Part shown: in pieces, positions 63,692 through 64,000 of the stretch | How positions within the stretch are numbered: position 1 is the first letter of the stretch | Layout of the letters: each line of letters begins with the position of its first letter | DNA from: Acuticoccus mangrovi | GTDB taxonomy: Bacteria > Pseudomonadota > Alphaproteobacteria > Rhizobiales > Amorphaceae | Assembly (NCBI RefSeq): GCF_016411865.1 | Contig: NZ_JAEKJA010000007.1 | Span: forward strand, 372,001 to 436,000 | Length of the DNA: 64,000 nt | Direction of reading: 5' to 3' | The notes under the pieces: model-generated | Told to the model about the DNA's origin: nothing | The model's input: the letters and a program-made list of their open reading frames with translations, nothing else | The model's database searches: none | Made by a program: the position numbers and the translations under genes

Positions 63692-64000
63692 ATGAGCGAG
63701 GCGCCGATCTTCGATGGCGATCTTAAGGTCCTCGGCGCGGAGGAGGAGGCCGGCGTCGTGATGATGACGCTCGAGAGCCCGCCGCAGTTCGCCGGCGCGC
63801 GGCCCGGTCAGTTTCTGCTCGCGAGCGCCAACCGGCCCGGCGCGCCGCTTCTCGGCCGGCCGCTCTCCATCCTGTCGGTGGAGCCGGAGCTGCGCTTCGG
63901 TTTCGGCATCGTGGGCGCCGGGACACGGGTGCTCGCCGAGGTCGCTGCGGGTGAGACGGTGCACGTGGTCGGCCCGCTCGGCCACCCCTTTCCCGACCTT
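63692..64000 (+). CDS. PyrK-like FAD-binding oxidoreductase subunit, 3' end outside window
   Basis: Open to the right edge: 103 residues visible from the ATG at 63692. The FAD-binding motif GRPLSILSVE and the VGPLGHPF turn are typical of the electron-transfer subunit of dihydroorotate dehydrogenase B and related ferredoxin-reductase-like proteins. The C-terminal iron-sulfur cysteine cluster cannot be seen because the gene is cut. It overlaps nothing and starts 65 bases after the deacetylase-like gene; GGGAAGGGACGG upstream supplies the ribosome site. Confidence 0.8.
   Translation, partial: MSEAPIFDGDLKVLGAEEEAGVVMMTLESPPQFAGARPGQFLLASANRPGAPLLGRPLSILSVEPELRFGFGIVGAGTRVLAEVAAGETVHVVGPLGHPFPDL

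Overview
The window reads as chromosomal DNA from a high-GC alphaproteobacterium, most likely of the order Hyphomicrobiales (Rhizobiales). Support: a Fur-family Irr regulator divergent from fabA-fabB-fabI, a trpBA-accD-folC block, IhfB, an AccD that has lost its zinc-finger cysteines, an RkpA/RkpG-like polyketide synthase and oxoamine synthase pair, and intergenic palindromes resembling those of rhizobia. TRAP transport, an RTX protein and an acetylpolyamine-amidohydrolase-like enzyme would suit a marine or host-associated member. The genus cannot be fixed from sequence alone. No rRNA, tRNA, CRISPR array, prophage or complete insertion sequence was seen.

Layout. 1-4.3 kb: end of a reducing type I polyketide synthase (enoyl reductase, ketoreductase, ACP) overlapping an alpha-oxoamine synthase, then a 114-bp palindromic element. 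4.4-9.6 kb: P2-type cation ATPase, dihaem cytochrome c peroxidase/MauG-like protein, EamA transporter. 9.8-16.1 kb: purA with its usual neighbour, ThiXY-like uptake genes without an ATPase, two divergent peroxiredoxins. 16.2-22.3 kb: methyltransferase, aspartate carbamoyltransferase, two inverted copies of a roughly 105-bp repeat around a DUF1906-like protein and a thioredoxin-fold isomerase, then a flavin monooxygenase divergent from a TetR regulator with a clear operator. 22.3-27.5 kb: SRPBCC-ArsR operon with two matching inverted repeats, then sulfate activation (cysQ, cysD, cysNC) and a TTG-started small membrane protein. 27.7-34.0 kb: alpha/beta-hydrolase-like protein, and an operon of TRAP transporter, amidase and TSUP exporter.

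34.3-39.7 kb: FecR protein overlapping a CHASE2 adenylate cyclase, cupin, CDF metal exporter, GAF histidine kinase. 39.7-51.9 kb is the housekeeping core: on the minus strand fabA-fabB-fabI-trpF, then trpB-(VapD-like)-trpA-accD-folC-sppA-ihfB-lapA. A lower-GC insert of about 1.4 kb on the opposite strand separates trpF from trpB. 52-54.7 kb: beta-helix/RTX protein preceded by a stray copy of an RTX C-terminus. 54.7-58.8 kb: FtsX-type ABC system resembling the Vibrio zrg locus, and an alkaline phosphatase under a clean PHO box. 58.9-64 kb: Rieske oxygenase, orphan peptide-binding protein, Nudix hydrolase, histone-deacetylase-family enzyme, and the start of a PyrK-like flavoprotein cut by the right edge.

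Most operons are tightly coupled through ATGA or GTGA overlaps. The best regulatory evidence is the PHO box before the phosphatase, the TetR palindrome before the monooxygenase, and the paired GCAAC-N6-GTTGC repeats before the SRPBCC-ArsR operon.
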